Assembly: GCF_005222915.1 (NCBI RefSeq) | Contig: NZ_STFX01000060.1 | Span: 9,074-58,684, forward strand | Reading direction: 5' to 3' | Length of the DNA stretch: 49,611 bases | From: Rhizobium sp. FKL33 | Lineage (GTDB): Bacteria > Pseudomonadota > Alphaproteobacteria > Rhizobiales > Rhizobiaceae | Part shown: positions 1 to 9,549 of the stretch, piece after piece | Position numbering within the stretch: position 1 is the first letter of the stretch | Layout of the letters: the number at the start of each line of letters is the position of its first letter | Program-made: the position numbers and the translations under genes | Notes under the pieces: generated by a model | What the model saw: only the letters and a program-made list of their open reading frames with translations | Databases searched by the model: none | Told to the model about the DNA's origin: nothing

Positions 1-1
1 T

Positions 2-502
2 CGGTGTTGCGCCATATTCCGCCACCCAGAGGAGCAAATTGTCCCGCACTGCGCCGACCTCACCGCCAGCGTCCAGCCAGGCTTTGTAGACGAACTGCGC
101 CTCCGGTGTTGCGCCATATTCCGCCACCCAGAGGAGCAAATTGTCCCGCACTGCGCCGACCTCGCCGCCAGCGTCCAGCCAGGCTTGGTAGACGAACTGC
201 GCCTCCGGTGTTGCGCCATGTTCCGCCACCCAGAGGAGCAAATTGTCCCGCACTGCGCCGACCTCGCCGCCAGCGTCCAGCCAGGCTTGGTAGACGAACT
301 GCGCCTCCGGTGTTGCGCCATATTCCGCCACCCAGAGGAGCAAATTGTCCCGCACTGCGCCGACCTCGCCGCCAGCGTCCAGCCAGGCTTGGTAGACGAA
401 CTGCGCCTCCGGTGTTGCGCCATATTCCGCCACCCAGAGGAGCAAATTGTCCCGCACTGCGCCGACCTCGCCGCCAGCGTCCAGCCAGGCTTGGTAGACA
501 AA
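2..502 (-). repeat. 102-bp tandem repeat array (34 codons per unit) inside the STAND gene
   Basis: Units on the minus strand are 401-502, 299-400, 197-298, 95-196 and a partial 2-94. They differ by only a few bases: a silent change near 61, a Gln-to-Lys change near 84, and a Tyr-to-His change near 219. A diverged unit precedes the array (WLAENSTALKA, residues about 710-720). The period is exactly 102 bp, so copy-number changes keep the reading frame. The array continues past the left edge. Confidence 0.95.
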
Positions 503-2665
503 ACTCGCCTTCAATGCCGTGCTGTTTTCGGCAAGCCATGGCTTCAGATGTGGCAAGACCTCGTCCGGCTGTGCTCCCCATTTCAACAGCGAGACGATGA
601 GATAATGGCTCTCCATCGCCACGGGTGCCGAGCCAATCTCCTTTATCACATCATCGTGAAATCGCTTGGGGTCGAATGAATGTGCGCAACGCAGGACGAG
701 ATTGCTCGGATGCTGTAAGGCAACAGCAGCGGCAAGCGGCGCGTTCAAGGCCTGTTCCGCCACCGCCCGATCGATTGCAGTTCGGCCTTTTGTGGCTGCC
801 CATTCAGCAACTCGCGCAAGGGCCAAGTGGGCCTCCGGTGTTTCGGCCAAGCGAGCCCTGACCACGTCGGAGGATGACAAGAGGGCAATGAAGTCCGGGG
901 GACGCATCAGCCGGCTTTTGATGAGCACTGGAAGCATGGTGAGCGTCTCTTCGGGATCGCCCGCCATCAAGGCTTCAACCAGCGCCTTACCGGACATCTT
1001 CTCGAACACGGGATGATCGCCCAGTCGATCCAAGGCCGCAATGAAACGGTCCAGGCGGTCTTCCGTCAGGGCCGCCAAGCCGAGATCCTGAAGTCTATCC
1101 TGCTCAGCTCCCGGCATCGCAGACAGGTGGCGCGCCAGGATCGCGTCCGCCAACACGTCGTGAGCTGCGGAATACGCATCACCCTCCGCCTCGATCCAAC
1201 GGTCAGCTTTCAATATGTCGAAGACATCACGCCGCAAGCCGTCGCTTGCCCGAAAGGCATCCGCTTCGGCTTTCGCCATCGGCAGGCGTACTACAAGATC
1301 GGCCAGCAGGCTTTGGACCGGTTGCGCCCTGAAGCGCTCTTCAAGTGCCCTGAGCCGGGCTGAAGCCCAGTCCGAGAAATCCCTGACGGCCGCCAAATTC
1401 TCGAACTGACGGTTGAACTGCTGACGATCCTTCTGAAAAAGGAATCCGGCGAATGCCGCCATCACCGGAAGCCCCTTGCAGGTTCGTGCAATTTCATCCG
1501 CTTGGGGAATGCCGAAATGGCTGGTGATTTTGTTGACGACCCAATCCGCATACCCATCCGGGCCTATGCGCTGAGAAAGGTCCGTTGTTTCAGGCTGAAG
1601 GTCAATGAGCCGGTCGGTAACCTGTTGAAGAGAACTCGAACGCGTCGAAGCCAGGATCGCAAGCCGGTGCCGGCCATCGGAGGCAAGCCTTGTGGCCGCC
1701 TCGGATATTTGATCGAGTTCCAAGAAGGCTTCGGCATAATCGATAAAAACAAGCAGTTTTGCCGTCTCCGCATGGCTTTGGCAGATCGAGTCCAGTTCGG
1801 CGACACGCGCCCTGCGATCAAGACGGATCGGCCACCAGCCCGCTGCCCGCGCGCGCTCACATAGCTCAATCGAAAGACGCGTCTTGCCCACCCCGCCGGG
1901 GCCGCAAATAACCAGCGCGCGGGTGTCGTTGCCCTGGGTGAGAAACTGGAGAATGCCGTCAAACTGCGAAACCGGTTTCTGCTCGGTCTCCGCCATATAG
2001 GTATCGCGTGAGAAATAGGGCAGTTTTCGGCTGGCCAGAAATTGCTTAAAACCGCCCTCGGACCCGAAGCTAAGGGCAATCTCGCTGTATCCCTGCGGGA
2101 AGCCTCCAAACCAACGGTAGAACAGCGGCGCGAAATGAGCGCTTTTCCCAACGAGGTCATCCCAGTAACGAAGGTCGATTTCCACATGCGCGAGATGGCT
2201 AAACTCCTGATGTTTCTTTGAGCATTGTACAAAGAAATCTGAAATGGATTTCCGTAACTGGTTTCGCTCATCTGCGCTGGAGCATATCGAAGAGGCTACG
2301 AAGGTGTAGGTTTTCAGTTCGCCTTCAGAGCGCAACCAGGGGCGATACTTTTTCCTTCTGCTCTCATCCCCGAGCGCGAGAGGCAGAAGGTTGTTTTCAA
2401 GATGCTGCCTTACGTCACTCCAACGGTCCGCAGCAGTTGCTTCTGTATCGGCGCCTATAAATTTGCACTCGACGATCCGTTTGATTTTTTGCCTTGCATC
2501 AGAAATATCGATGGCCCCATCTGGACCGCGCGCCAATCCCCGTACGAGATCTTCTCCGGGCAAGTCCAACCGAAGGAATTCGTCGACAAAGCGCTCAAAT
2601 GCTACGCCAGCATCTTCCCGATCAAGAATGCGGTTATCAAAACGCTTCCGCGTAAAGTCATACAT
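2..2665 (-). CDS. STAND (NACHT/NB-ARC-like) ATPase with N-terminal PD-(D/E)XK nuclease-like domain and C-terminal 34-residue tandem repeats; 5' part only
   Basis: The minus strand reads open for 888 codons from ATG 2665 to the left edge, so the C-terminus is missing. An in-frame TGA lies directly before this ATG. Residues about 20-70 have a PD-(D/E)XK nuclease pattern: GPDGAIDI (48-54), then VECKF (65-69). The STAND ATPase follows: Walker A GPGGVGKT (255-262), Walker B LVFID (D309) followed by YAEAF, a sensor-like LAILASTR (335-342), GLP (398-400), and a winged-helix region ending AHDVLAD (501-507). After a helical linker, residues 722-888 are four full copies and one partial copy of a 34-residue repeat (FVYQAWLDAGGE ... 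LLLWVAEYGATPEAQ). This order matches antiviral STAND (Avs-like) proteins: effector nuclease, oligomerising ATPase, repeat sensor. Role in antiphage defence is inferred. No partner gene is visible in the window. Confidence 0.8.
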   Translation of the reverse strand, partial: MYDFTRKRFDNRILDREDAGVAFERFVDEFLRLDLPGEDLVRGLARGPDGAIDISDARQKIKRIVECKFIGADTEATAADRWSDVRQHLENNLLPLALGDESRRKKYRPWLRSEGELKTYTFVASSICSSADERNQLRKSISDFFVQCSKKHQEFSHLAHVEIDLRYWDDLVGKSAHFAPLFYRWFGGFPQGYSEIALSFGSEGGFKQFLASRKLPYFSRDTYMAETEQKPVSQFDGILQFLTQGNDTRALVICGPGGVGKTRLSIELCERARAAGWWPIRLDRRARVAELDSICQSHAETAKLLVFIDYAEAFLELDQISEAATRLASDGRHRLAILASTRSSSLQQVTDRLIDLQPETTDLSQRIGPDGYADWVVNKITSHFGIPQADEIARTCKGLPVMAAFAGFLFQKDRQQFNRQFENLAAVRDFSDWASARLRALEERFRAQPVQSLLADLVVRLPMAKAEADAFRASDGLRRDVFDILKADRWIEAEGDAYSAAHDVLADAILARHLSAMPGAEQDRLQDLGLAALTEDRLDRFIAALDRLGDHPVFEKMSGKALVEALMAGDPEETLTMLPVLIKSRLMRPPDFIALLSSSDVVRARLAETPEAHLALARVAEWAATKGRTAIDRAVAEQALNAPLAAAVALQHPSNLVLRCAHSFDPKRFHDDVIKEIGSAPVAMESHYLIVSLLKWGAQPDEVLPHLKPWLAENSTALKASFVYQAWLDAGGEVGAVRDNLLLWVAEYGATPEAQFVYQAWLDAGGEVGAVRDNLLLWVAEYGATPEAQFVYQAWLDAGGEVGAVRDNLLLWVAEHGATPEAQFVYQAWLDAGGEVGAVRDNLLLWVAEYGATPEAQFVYKAWLDAGGEVGAVRDNLLLWVAEYGATP

Positions 2666-3159
2666 TCAGCTTATGCCGTCTTTCGTTTTCACGTTTGCCG
2701 CTGGCTATAAGAAAATTGAGGCGAGCAAAGATACTCTCTGTCACCAAAGGCTGATACTATTATTTAGATCGCCAACTTCAAGCTGCACAATCCACAAGTC
2801 ATCGCAAAATGACAGAAAAAGATTAGTTCTGTGCATCTGCTATTAAGCACGCTGCGCCATGGGCCACACCCCGGAAAAAATAAATTTCGGAATCGGCTGC
2901 TTTTGTCATGGGCGCCGGGGGGGGGGAGGCGCACAACCTTCAGCAAAAAAACAACCGCCTAAAACTGCAAGCCTCATCTCAAGGCCTACCCTTGTTCCTT
3001 CTGGACAACATTGATCCGGCCTCCCCCCCTGTGGACAACCCCCTCATCACAAACCCGTCAGACCGAGTTTACCGGCGCAAATGCCCGTTTTTGCTGGCGC
3101 CCCTGGCTATTCCCCCCTATTTCTAGCCGCGACCGATGAATTTTGGAGGCGTTGAGAGA
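2666..3159. other. intergenic region between divergent STAND gene and mnh operon
   Basis: No credible gene seen; short frames here lack ribosome sites or coding character. It is the shared upstream region of two divergent genes. It contains a run of ten G (2917-2926), a G10 tract liable to slip, and a sequence TGTGGACAA at 3030-3038 that is one base from the reverse complement of a DnaA box. The part near 2700-2900 is more AT-rich than the flanking genes. I could not assign a promoter with confidence. Confidence 0.5.
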
Positions 3160-5517
3160 GTGTCAGCGACCGGGATGACCACCGCTGCTTTGTTCCTGCC
3201 CTTGCTCGGCGCCTTCGTGGCGCCCGCTTTGACGCGGCGGTTGCAGGAGAAGGCGGCCTGGCCGCTTGCGCTGTTCTTGGCCGCGCCGTTTGTGATCTTT
3301 GCGAGCCATCTGCCCGAGGTCGCAGGCGGGGCGGCGGTGACGGGCGGGTTTGCCTGGGCGCCCATGCTCGGGCTCGATTACGCCTGGCGGCTCGACGGGT
3401 TGGGGCTGACATTCGCGCTGCTGATCTCCGGCATCGGCGTGCTGATCGTGCTCTATTCCGGCGGCTATCTGAAGGGGCATGAGCCGCAGGGGCGGTTCTT
3501 CGCCTTCATCCTGTTGTTCTCCTTCGCCATGCTCGGCGTGGTGGTCTCCGACAATCTGTTGATGCTGTTTGTCTATTGGGAGCTGACCTCGATCTCCTCC
3601 TTCCTGCTGATCGGCTTTGATCATCAGCGGGCGGCGTCAAGGCGCGGCGCGTTGCAGGCGCTTTTGGTGACCGGCGGCGGCGGGCTGGCGCTCTTGGCCG
3701 GCGTGATGACGCTGACGGTGATGAGCGGCGAGACGACGCTGTCGGGGCTGGTCGCCAAGGCGGCTGAGGTGACGGCGCATCCCTGGGCGAGCGCGGCGCT
3801 CGTGCTGGTGTTGATCGGCGCCTTCACCAAATCGGCGCAGTTTCCCTTCCATTTCTGGCTGCCCAACGCCATGGAGGCGCCGACTCCGGTGTCGGCGTTT
3901 CTGCATTCGGCGACCATGGTGAAAGCCGGCGTCTATCTGCTGCTCCGGCTCAATCCGGTGTTCGGCGACATGGATCTCTGGCAGATCGCGCTGCCGCTGT
4001 TCGGCGGCGTCACGCTGGTGATCGGGGCGGCGCTGGCGCTCAGACAGACCGATCTCAAGCTGATGCTCGCCTATACCACGGTCGCCTCGCTCGGGCTGAT
4101 CACCATGATGACCGGCATCGGCTCGGACAAGGCCATCGAGGCGGCGGTGCTGTATCTCATCGCGCATGCGCTGTTCAAGGGCGCGCTGTTCATGATCGCC
4201 GGCGTGATCGACCATGAGGCGGGCACGCGCGACGTCACGCTGCTCTCCGGCCTCCGGGGCAAGATGCCCCTCACCTTCGCTGCGGCGCTCTTCGCCGCCT
4301 GTTCCATGGCCGGCATCCCGCTGTTTGCCGGGTTCATGGCGAAAGAGGAGATTTATGCGGCGCTGACCGCAGGCGGCTGGAATATGCTGCCGCTTCTTGC
4401 GGCGATCGCCGGCAATGCGATGATGGGGGCGATCGGCTTTGCGATTGCGCTGCTGCCCTTCCTCGGTGCTGAAAAGAAGACGCCGAAACACGCCCATGAC
4501 GGGCCTCTGCTGTTGATGGCCGGACCGGTGGCGCTCGCCGCGCTCGGGCTGATCGCGGGGCTCGCGTCCGGGCCGTTCCATCATCTGCTGTCGAGCCCGA
4601 TGGCGTCGTCGGCGGCGGGGACGGCGCTTGACGTGCATGCCTCGCCTTTGCCGCATGTCAGCCTGGCTTTCGGGCTGTCGGTGCTGACGCTTGCGCTGGC
4701 GGCGGTGATGCTCTGGGGTCTGACCGGTTTGCGTGGGTTGATGGCGCGGCTGCTCGCGGCGATCGGCTGGGGGCCGGATCGCGGCTTCGACCAGTTCGTC
4801 TCGCTTCTGGTGACCGTGAGCCATGCCGGCCTCAACCGGCTGCAGACCGGACGGCTCGAGCTCTATCTCACCACCGTCTTCGCCTTCATCGCCGCGAGCC
4901 TGTTGCTGCCCATGGGCATTCATGGCGAATGGCCCGATATGCCCGCCTGGCCGCGCGACCTGCAGCCGCATGAGGCCGGCTTCATCGCCATCGCCACATT
5001 CGGCCTGTTCGCGGTGCTGGCGGCGAAAAGCCGGCTGACGGCGATCGTGTCGATCGGCATTCAGGGTTTTGCGGTGGCGGTGCTCTATCTGCTGTTCGGC
5101 GCGCCGGATCTGGCTTTCACCCAGTTCATGGTCGAGACGCTGTCGGTGGTGATTCTGGCGCTGATCATGACGCGGCTGAGGCTCAATGTCAGCGATCACC
5201 GGCCCCTGAGCCAGATCGTTCTCGATACGGTGATCGCGGTGGCCTGCGGGCTGGGCTTTGCGCTTTATCTGCTCAAAGTGCTGGAGACGCCGTTCGACAA
5301 CACGCTGTCGGCCTTTTTCGGGGATTATTCCAAGACGCTCGCGCATGGGGCCAATGTCGTCAATGTCATCATCGTCGATTTCCGCGGCTCGGATACGCTG
5401 GGAGAGATCGCGGTTGTGACCATCACCGGACTTGCGATCCTCGCTCTGATCCGGTTGCGAACCAGCCACGCCGCGCCGGCCGACAATGATCCCGACCGCG
5501 AGGAGGAGCGCGCATGA
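3160..5517 (+). CDS. mnhA: Na+(K+)/H+ antiporter subunit A (MnhA/MrpA/PhaA)
   Basis: Large membrane subunit of the multi-subunit Mrp antiporter, homologous to complex I NuoL with an extra C-terminal part. The protein is about 785 aa, near the usual 800. The proton-channel core shows the conserved run around [20 protein letters not shown] and [15 protein letters not shown]. The C-terminal third carries the DUF4040/MrpB-like helices ([18 protein letters not shown]) and ends with the MbhE-like segment. I chose GTG 3160 because GGAGG (3145-3149) sits ten bases upstream. ATG 3136 is possible but has no Shine-Dalgarno. It is the first gene of the seven-gene operon; its stop overlaps mnhB by ATGA. 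The operon exports Na+ or K+ in exchange for protons, for pH and salt tolerance. Confidence 0.95.
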   Translation: MSATGMTTAALFLPLLGAFVAPALTRRLQEKAAWPLALFLAAPFVIFASHLPEVAGGAAVTGGFAWAPMLGLDYAWRLDGLGLTFALLISGIGVLIVLYSGGYLKGHEPQGRFFAFILLFSFAMLGVVVSDNLLMLFVYWELTSISSFLLIGFDHQRAASRRGALQALLVTGGGGLALLAGVMTLTVMSGETTLSGLVAKAAEVTAHPWASAALVLVLIGAFTKSAQFPFHFWLPNAMEAPTPVSAFLHSATMVKAGVYLLLRLNPVFGDMDLWQIALPLFGGVTLVIGAALALRQTDLKLMLAYTTVASLGLITMMTGIGSDKAIEAAVLYLIAHALFKGALFMIAGVIDHEAGTRDVTLLSGLRGKMPLTFAAALFAACSMAGIPLFAGFMAKEEIYAALTAGGWNMLPLLAAIAGNAMMGAIGFAIALLPFLGAEKKTPKHAHDGPLLLMAGPVALAALGLIAGLASGPFHHLLSSPMASSAAGTALDVHASPLPHVSLAFGLSVLTLALAAVMLWGLTGLRGLMARLLAAIGWGPDRGFDQFVSLLVTVSHAGLNRLQTGRLELYLTTVFAFIAASLLLPMGIHGEWPDMPAWPRDLQPHEAGFIAIATFGLFAVLAAKSRLTAIVSIGIQGFAVAVLYLLFGAPDLAFTQFMVETLSVVILALIMTRLRLNVSDHRPLSQIVLDTVIAVACGLGFALYLLKVLETPFDNTLSAFFGDYSKTLAHGANVVNVIIVDFRGSDTLGEIAVVTITGLAILALIRLRTSHAAPADNDPDREEERA

Positions 5518-5921
5518 ACTCCGTGATCCTCAAGACCATGGCGCCCTTCCTGACCGTGCTGATGCTGGTCTTCTCGGTCTTCGTGCTGCTGCGCGGGCAT
5601 AATGCGCCGGGCGGCGGCTTTATCGGCGGGTTGCTGGCGGCTTCCGCGATTGCGCTTTACGCGCTGGCTTTCGGGGTCGAGGCGACGCGGCGGGCGCTGA
5701 AGGCGCATCCGATGGCGATCGCCGGCGGCGGGCTGCTGCTGTCGACCGTGTCGGGGCTGGTCTCCTGGCTGGCGGGCATGCCGTTCATGACCGGACTGTG
5801 GTTCAAGGTCGCGGGCGTGGATCTCTCCACCGTGATGAGCTTCGATCTCGGCGTCTATCTGGTGGTGCTCGGGGCGTTTTCGACCATTCTGCTCGCGCTC
5901 GAGGAGCGGGAGGACCCATGA
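5514..5921 (+). CDS. mnhB: Na+/H+ antiporter subunit B (MnhB)
   Basis: 135 aa, four predicted hydrophobic segments, MnhB domain of the Mrp antiporter. The motif [18 protein letters not shown] near residues 28-45 is the family hallmark. ATG 5514 overlaps the mnhA stop by four bases, so it is probably translated by re-initiation. It is required for assembly of the inner-membrane antiporter complex rather than catalysing transport alone. Separate mnhA and mnhB genes here mean the A subunit is not the fused AB form found in some rhizobia. Confidence 0.95.
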   Translation: MNSVILKTMAPFLTVLMLVFSVFVLLRGHNAPGGGFIGGLLAASAIALYALAFGVEATRRALKAHPMAIAGGGLLLSTVSGLVSWLAGMPFMTGLWFKVAGVDLSTVMSFDLGVYLVVLGAFSTILLALEEREDP

Positions 5922-6295
5922 CCGAAGCGCCCTTCATCCTGCTCGCCGGCCTGTTTTTCGCCGCCGCCATCTATCTGATGCTGTCGAGCCGCATCATCCG
6001 CATCATGCTCGGCGTGTCCTTGCTCGGCAATGCGGTGAACCTGACGCTGTTCATCGCCGGCCGCATGACGCGGGAAATCCCGCCGGTGATCACATCAGGC
6101 GACGTGCTGGCTTCGACCGCGGCCAATCCGCTGCCGCAGGCGCTGATTCTCACGGCGATCGTGATTTCCTTCTCCTTCTTCGCCTTCCTGATGGTGCTGG
6201 CCTATCGCGCCCGGCAGACGCTCGAGAGTGACGACACGACCTCGCTGCGCTTTTCCGAGCCTGCGGATGCGCCCGCGCCGCCGAGGGATTACTGA
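5918..6295 (+). CDS. mnhC: Na+/H+ antiporter subunit C (MnhC)
   Basis: 125 aa, three hydrophobic helices, homologous to NuoK. The segment [20 protein letters not shown] is typical of MnhC/NuoK, and [10 protein letters not shown]-like wording appears as [21 protein letters not shown] 5918 overlaps the mnhB stop (ATGA); a longer in-frame extension upstream lies inside mnhB and is not real. The C-terminal tail is charged and probably cytoplasmic. It is one of the core membrane subunits with A and D. Confidence 0.95.
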   Translation: MTEAPFILLAGLFFAAAIYLMLSSRIIRIMLGVSLLGNAVNLTLFIAGRMTREIPPVITSGDVLASTAANPLPQALILTAIVISFSFFAFLMVLAYRARQTLESDDTTSLRFSEPADAPAPPRDY

Positions 6296-6296
6296 C

Positions 6297-7853
6297 ATGC
6301 AGACGCTCCTCGCCGCCGCCACAGGCATCGATCTCGCCAAAGTTTACGCGCCCGACGCCGCGCCGGAGGCCTGGCTAACCATTCTGCCGGTGGCGCTGCC
6401 GCTCGCCGCCGGCGCTGTTCTCGCCGCCATCCGCCGTCGCATCGACTGGCATGCGCCGATCGCGCTCGCCACACTTTCGCTGATGATCCTTGCGGAAATC
6501 GCTCTGCTCGCGCATGTGGCCGTCAATGGCCCGGTGACGCTGGCGCTCGGGCGCTGGCTGCCGCCATTCGGCATCGCCTTCACCGTCGATGTCGGCGGGG
6601 CGGCGCTGGCGCTGGTCGCGGGCGTCGTCACATTGGCGGCGGGCGTATTCGCGCTTGCGGAGATCGACCTCAACCACCGGCGCTACGGCTTCTATCCGTT
6701 CCTGCTGTTCCTGATCGCCGGCGTATCAGGGGCGTTTCTCACCGGCGACGTGTTCAACCTCTATGTCTGGTTCGAGGTGCTGCTGATCTCGTCCTTCGGG
6801 CTGCTGGTGCTGGGCGGCGAGAAGGAGCAGATCGACGGGGCGCTGAAATACGGGCTGCTGAACCTCGTCGGCACGACGCTGTTTCTGATCGCCACCGGCT
6901 ATCTCTATGCGATCTTCGGCACGCTCAACATGGCCGACATCGCCGTGAAAGTGTCTGAGGATCAGGGCGATCTGCCTTTGGGCACGCTGGCGGCGCTCTA
7001 TCTCACCGCCTTCGGCATGAAGGCGGCCGCCTTTCCGCTTAATGCCTGGCTGCCCGCCTCCTATCACACGCCGCGCATGGCGGCGGCGGCGCTGTTCGCC
7101 GGCCTTCTGACCAAGGTCGGCGTCTATGCGCTGATCCGGGTCTTGGTGATGCTGATGCCGGCTGAAGGCGCGGCGCTGTCGCCGGTGATCGGCGCGGTGG
7201 CGGCCTTGACGATGCTGGTCGGCGCGATCGGCGCCATCGGCAGCGACGATCTCAAGCGCGCGCTCGGCCATTGGGTGATCGCCGGCATCGGCGTCGCGCT
7301 GGCGGGTCTGGCGATCGGCGGCGAGGCCGGATTGTCGGGCGCCTATTTCTATCTGATCCATTCGATGCTGGCGATGTCCGGGCTCTATTTCGCCGTGGGC
7401 GTGATCGCGGCGCGGGCGGGAACCTCCTCGCTAACCAGGCTAGGCGGGCTCTATGCGGCTGCGCCGGGGCTGACGGTGATCACCGGACTGTTGTTGCTTG
7501 CGCTGGCCGGCCTGCCGCCACTGTCGGGCTTCTGGCCCAAGGCGATGCTGATCAAGGCGGCGATCGCCAGCGATCATGACGGGCTGGCCGCCGCCATTCT
7601 CGTCTCGGGCTTCCTGATGACATTCGCGGCGGGCCGCGTGATCCTGCTCGCTTTCTGGCGGCCCGCTGCGGCCGCCCTGCCCGCGCCGCCTGCCGGCCGC
7701 GCGATGATCGCGGCGGCGGCGGCCATGGCGGGGATCAGCCTGGCGATCGGCCTCTGGCCGGCGCCGGCGGCCGGGATCGCCGATCTCGCTGCGCGCGGCT
7801 TTGTCGATCCCGCCGCCTATATCGGCTCGGCGCTGATGGGGAGCCGCCCATGA
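6297..7853 (+). CDS. mnhD: Na+/H+ antiporter subunit D (MnhD)
   Basis: 518 aa membrane protein homologous to NuoM/NuoN, with many hydrophobic segments. The conserved core is present: GDVFNLYVWFEVLLISSFGL near residues 145-165 carries the essential acidic residue of helix 5, and the later lysine stretch FGMKAAAFPLNAWLPASY is the helix 7 proton-channel motif. ATG 6297 lies one base after the mnhC stop. A candidate start 69 bases upstream falls within mnhC. With MnhA it forms the proton and cation translocating part of the complex. Confidence 0.95.
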   Translation: MQTLLAAATGIDLAKVYAPDAAPEAWLTILPVALPLAAGAVLAAIRRRIDWHAPIALATLSLMILAEIALLAHVAVNGPVTLALGRWLPPFGIAFTVDVGGAALALVAGVVTLAAGVFALAEIDLNHRRYGFYPFLLFLIAGVSGAFLTGDVFNLYVWFEVLLISSFGLLVLGGEKEQIDGALKYGLLNLVGTTLFLIATGYLYAIFGTLNMADIAVKVSEDQGDLPLGTLAALYLTAFGMKAAAFPLNAWLPASYHTPRMAAAALFAGLLTKVGVYALIRVLVMLMPAEGAALSPVIGAVAALTMLVGAIGAIGSDDLKRALGHWVIAGIGVALAGLAIGGEAGLSGAYFYLIHSMLAMSGLYFAVGVIAARAGTSSLTRLGGLYAAAPGLTVITGLLLLALAGLPPLSGFWPKAMLIKAAIASDHDGLAAAILVSGFLMTFAAGRVILLAFWRPAAAALPAPPAGRAMIAAAAAMAGISLAIGLWPAPAAGIADLAARGFVDPAAYIGSALMGSRP

Positions 7854-8326
7854 AGGCCGCGCTCGCCCATCTCGCCATCATTCTCGCCGCGGCGGCGTTT
7901 TCCGGCCTGCCGACCGGGCTGTCGCTGCTGATCGGCTTCGTCGTCGGCGCAATCGTGCTGACGCTTCTGCCGCGCGGCTCGGGCTCGCTGCGCTATGGCG
8001 TCAGGCTGTGGCGCATCGGCAAACTGATCCTGGTGTTTCTCAAGGAATTTGCGCTGTCGGTATGGCGGGTGACGCGGCTTGTCACGTCGCCCACCATGCG
8101 CTTCCGCCCGGGTCTTCTGACCGTGCCGCTGACCTTGACCCGCGACGCCGAAATCACGCTTCTCGCCAATCTCATCACGCTGACGCCGGGCACGCTGACG
8201 GTGGATGTGGCCGAGGATCGCAGCTATCTCTTGGTGCATGCGGTGGATGCGCCCGATCCCGACGCCACCCGCGACGACATCGTCAACGGCTTCCAGCGGC
8301 TGATCAAGGAGGCTTTCGAACCATGA
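7850..8326 (+). CDS. mnhE: Na+/H+ antiporter subunit E (MnhE)
   Basis: 158 aa, of usual length for MnhE. Two or three N-terminal hydrophobic segments are followed by a cytoplasmic domain. Diagnostic parts are FRPGLLTVPL and the LLANLITLTPGTLTVDV segment near residues 100-120. The start overlaps the mnhD stop by ATGA. MnhE is needed for complex assembly and antiport, with no enzyme activity known. The gene keeps the canonical order of the operon. Confidence 0.95.
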   Translation: MKAALAHLAIILAAAAFSGLPTGLSLLIGFVVGAIVLTLLPRGSGSLRYGVRLWRIGKLILVFLKEFALSVWRVTRLVTSPTMRFRPGLLTVPLTLTRDAEITLLANLITLTPGTLTVDVAEDRSYLLVHAVDAPDPDATRDDIVNGFQRLIKEAFEP

Positions 8327-8658
8327 CGCCTGCCGACATCCTGATCTATTCCGTGCATTTCGGGCTCGCCACGCTGATCGCCGCCATGGCGCTGATCGCA
8401 TTCCGCGTGCTGCGCGGCCCGACGCTGGCCGACCGGGCGCTCGCGCTGGACCAGCTGGTGGGCGTGGCGATCGGCTTCATCGCGGTGATCGCGGTCAAGA
8501 CCGGCTATGAACTCTATATCGACATTGCGCTGGCGCTCGGCCTGACCGGCTTTCTGACCACCGCCGCCTTCGCCCGCTATCTGGCGCTGGCCGGCGATCC
8601 CGAGGGACTGCGCGGCGACACGGCGAGCGACAAGACCGAAAAGAAGACCGCGCCATGA
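8323..8658 (+). CDS. mnhF: Na+/H+ antiporter subunit F (MnhF)
   Basis: 111 aa, three hydrophobic helices, MrpF/PhaF family. The sequence FRVLRGPTLADRALALDQL around residues 28-46 is the family signature, including the conserved Asp of the DR motif. A longer open frame from 8008 overlaps mnhE almost entirely, so I use ATG 8323, which overlaps the mnhE stop. The C-terminus is a hydrophilic tail rich in Lys and Asp. Some MrpF homologues also pass bile salts, but that cannot be judged here. Confidence 0.93.
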   Translation: MTPADILIYSVHFGLATLIAAMALIAFRVLRGPTLADRALALDQLVGVAIGFIAVIAVKTGYELYIDIALALGLTGFLTTAAFARYLALAGDPEGLRGDTASDKTEKKTAP

Positions 8659-9002
8659 CCGGGACCGTCCTCACGCTCGCAGCCGCCGCGCTGATCGTTC
8701 TCGGATCGCTGATCGCGCTGATCTCGGCCATCGGCCTCATAAGGCTGCCCGACGTCTTCGCGCGCATGCATGCCGCCTCCAAGGCGGGGGCTGCGGGGTC
8801 GAGCCTGTTGCTGCTCGCCCTGGCGCTGCGCGCCGAAGAGAGTTCGATCTGGTTGAAGGCGGCGGCGACCATCCTGTTCTTTTTCCTGACCGCGCCGATT
8901 TCCGCCCATCTTCTGGCCCGCGCCGCGCTCAAGGCCGGCTTTCACCCGCCGGCGCTGGACGACAAGGCGCGCGCCGCTTTGGGCGAGGCGAAAAGCAAGT
9001 GA
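8655..9002 (+). CDS. mnhG: Na+/H+ antiporter subunit G (MnhG)
   Basis: 115 aa, three hydrophobic helices, MrpG/PhaG family. The signature is IGLIRLPDVFARMHAASKAG near residues 26-45, with the later TAPISAHLLARAA. It is the last gene of the operon; ATG 8655 overlaps the mnhF stop by four bases. All six junctions in the operon are overlaps or one-base gaps, so the seven proteins are probably made in fixed ratio from one message starting before 3160. No clear terminator hairpin follows. Confidence 0.95.
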   Translation: MTGTVLTLAAAALIVLGSLIALISAIGLIRLPDVFARMHAASKAGAAGSSLLLLALALRAEESSIWLKAAATILFFFLTAPISAHLLARAALKAGFHPPALDDKARAALGEAKSK

Positions 9003-9549
9003 CGGGAAAGATCCGCTGGTTTTGAGTAACGTTCATCAACACAGCGTCAGTATTGCCGCAGGACGTGCAGAGGTGGATCAGAAGCGATCAAAATTGGGCT
9101 GGTGAACGTCAACGAAGAACAAGCGCAAAAGTTCCCCGATAAAACTGCTGGACGAGAAGTTTTTACAGGTCATTTAAGCCTTTATTAAGATTGGTTTCCT
9201 TTTTCCAGCGTGACGTAACGGCAAGTTTTTGCTCTTTGTGTAAAGTATGTAAAAATATATTGGAAAAGCAAAAGAAAGATGTTAATTCGCAGAATAAGAG
9301 TCATATTTCGATTCAATTCAGTCGATCCGTCATGGGGGACGCTGCGGTCAATCAAGGCGCTGCATGACGGGAAAAGGCCTGGAAACGTTTGTTTCCGTTG
9401 AAAGAATAGAAATCGACGAAGCCTATGGGCCTAAGCGCTAGGGGTAGCGCCGGGCCGTTTGACATATACTTCGACGGCAATGGCTCTGATCATCGCTTCT
9501 GGTTCGCAAGAAACTGAAGCAGGGCAAGTGGATCGATCAGGAGAACAAA
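9003..9549. other. 547-bp intergenic leader region upstream of mucR
   Basis: No convincing gene. A frame at 9459-9650 overlaps mucR and has no support. The region becomes AT-rich between about 9170 and 9310. MucR/Ros proteins bind AT-rich DNA and commonly repress their own gene, so this stretch is a likely binding region; that is inference. The length leaves room for a small RNA that I cannot identify by eye. Confidence 0.4.

Noticed and set aside
1-502. CRISPR array
   Set aside because: The 102-bp units are near-identical throughout, without spacers, and are in frame in a protein.
4-679. Plus-strand and other minus-strand frames across the 102-bp repeats (Arg/Pro- or Trp/Gly-rich repeat proteins)
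   Set aside because: They are other frames of the repeats; the STAND frame alone carries domain motifs and runs on for 888 codons.
3030-3038. Replication origin suggested by a DnaA-box-like element
   Set aside because: Only one near-match, no AT-rich unwinding element and no replication genes near.
3637-5469. 610-aa minus-strand frame opposite mnhA
   Set aside because: Arg/His/Gln-rich antisense shadow of a well-identified gene.
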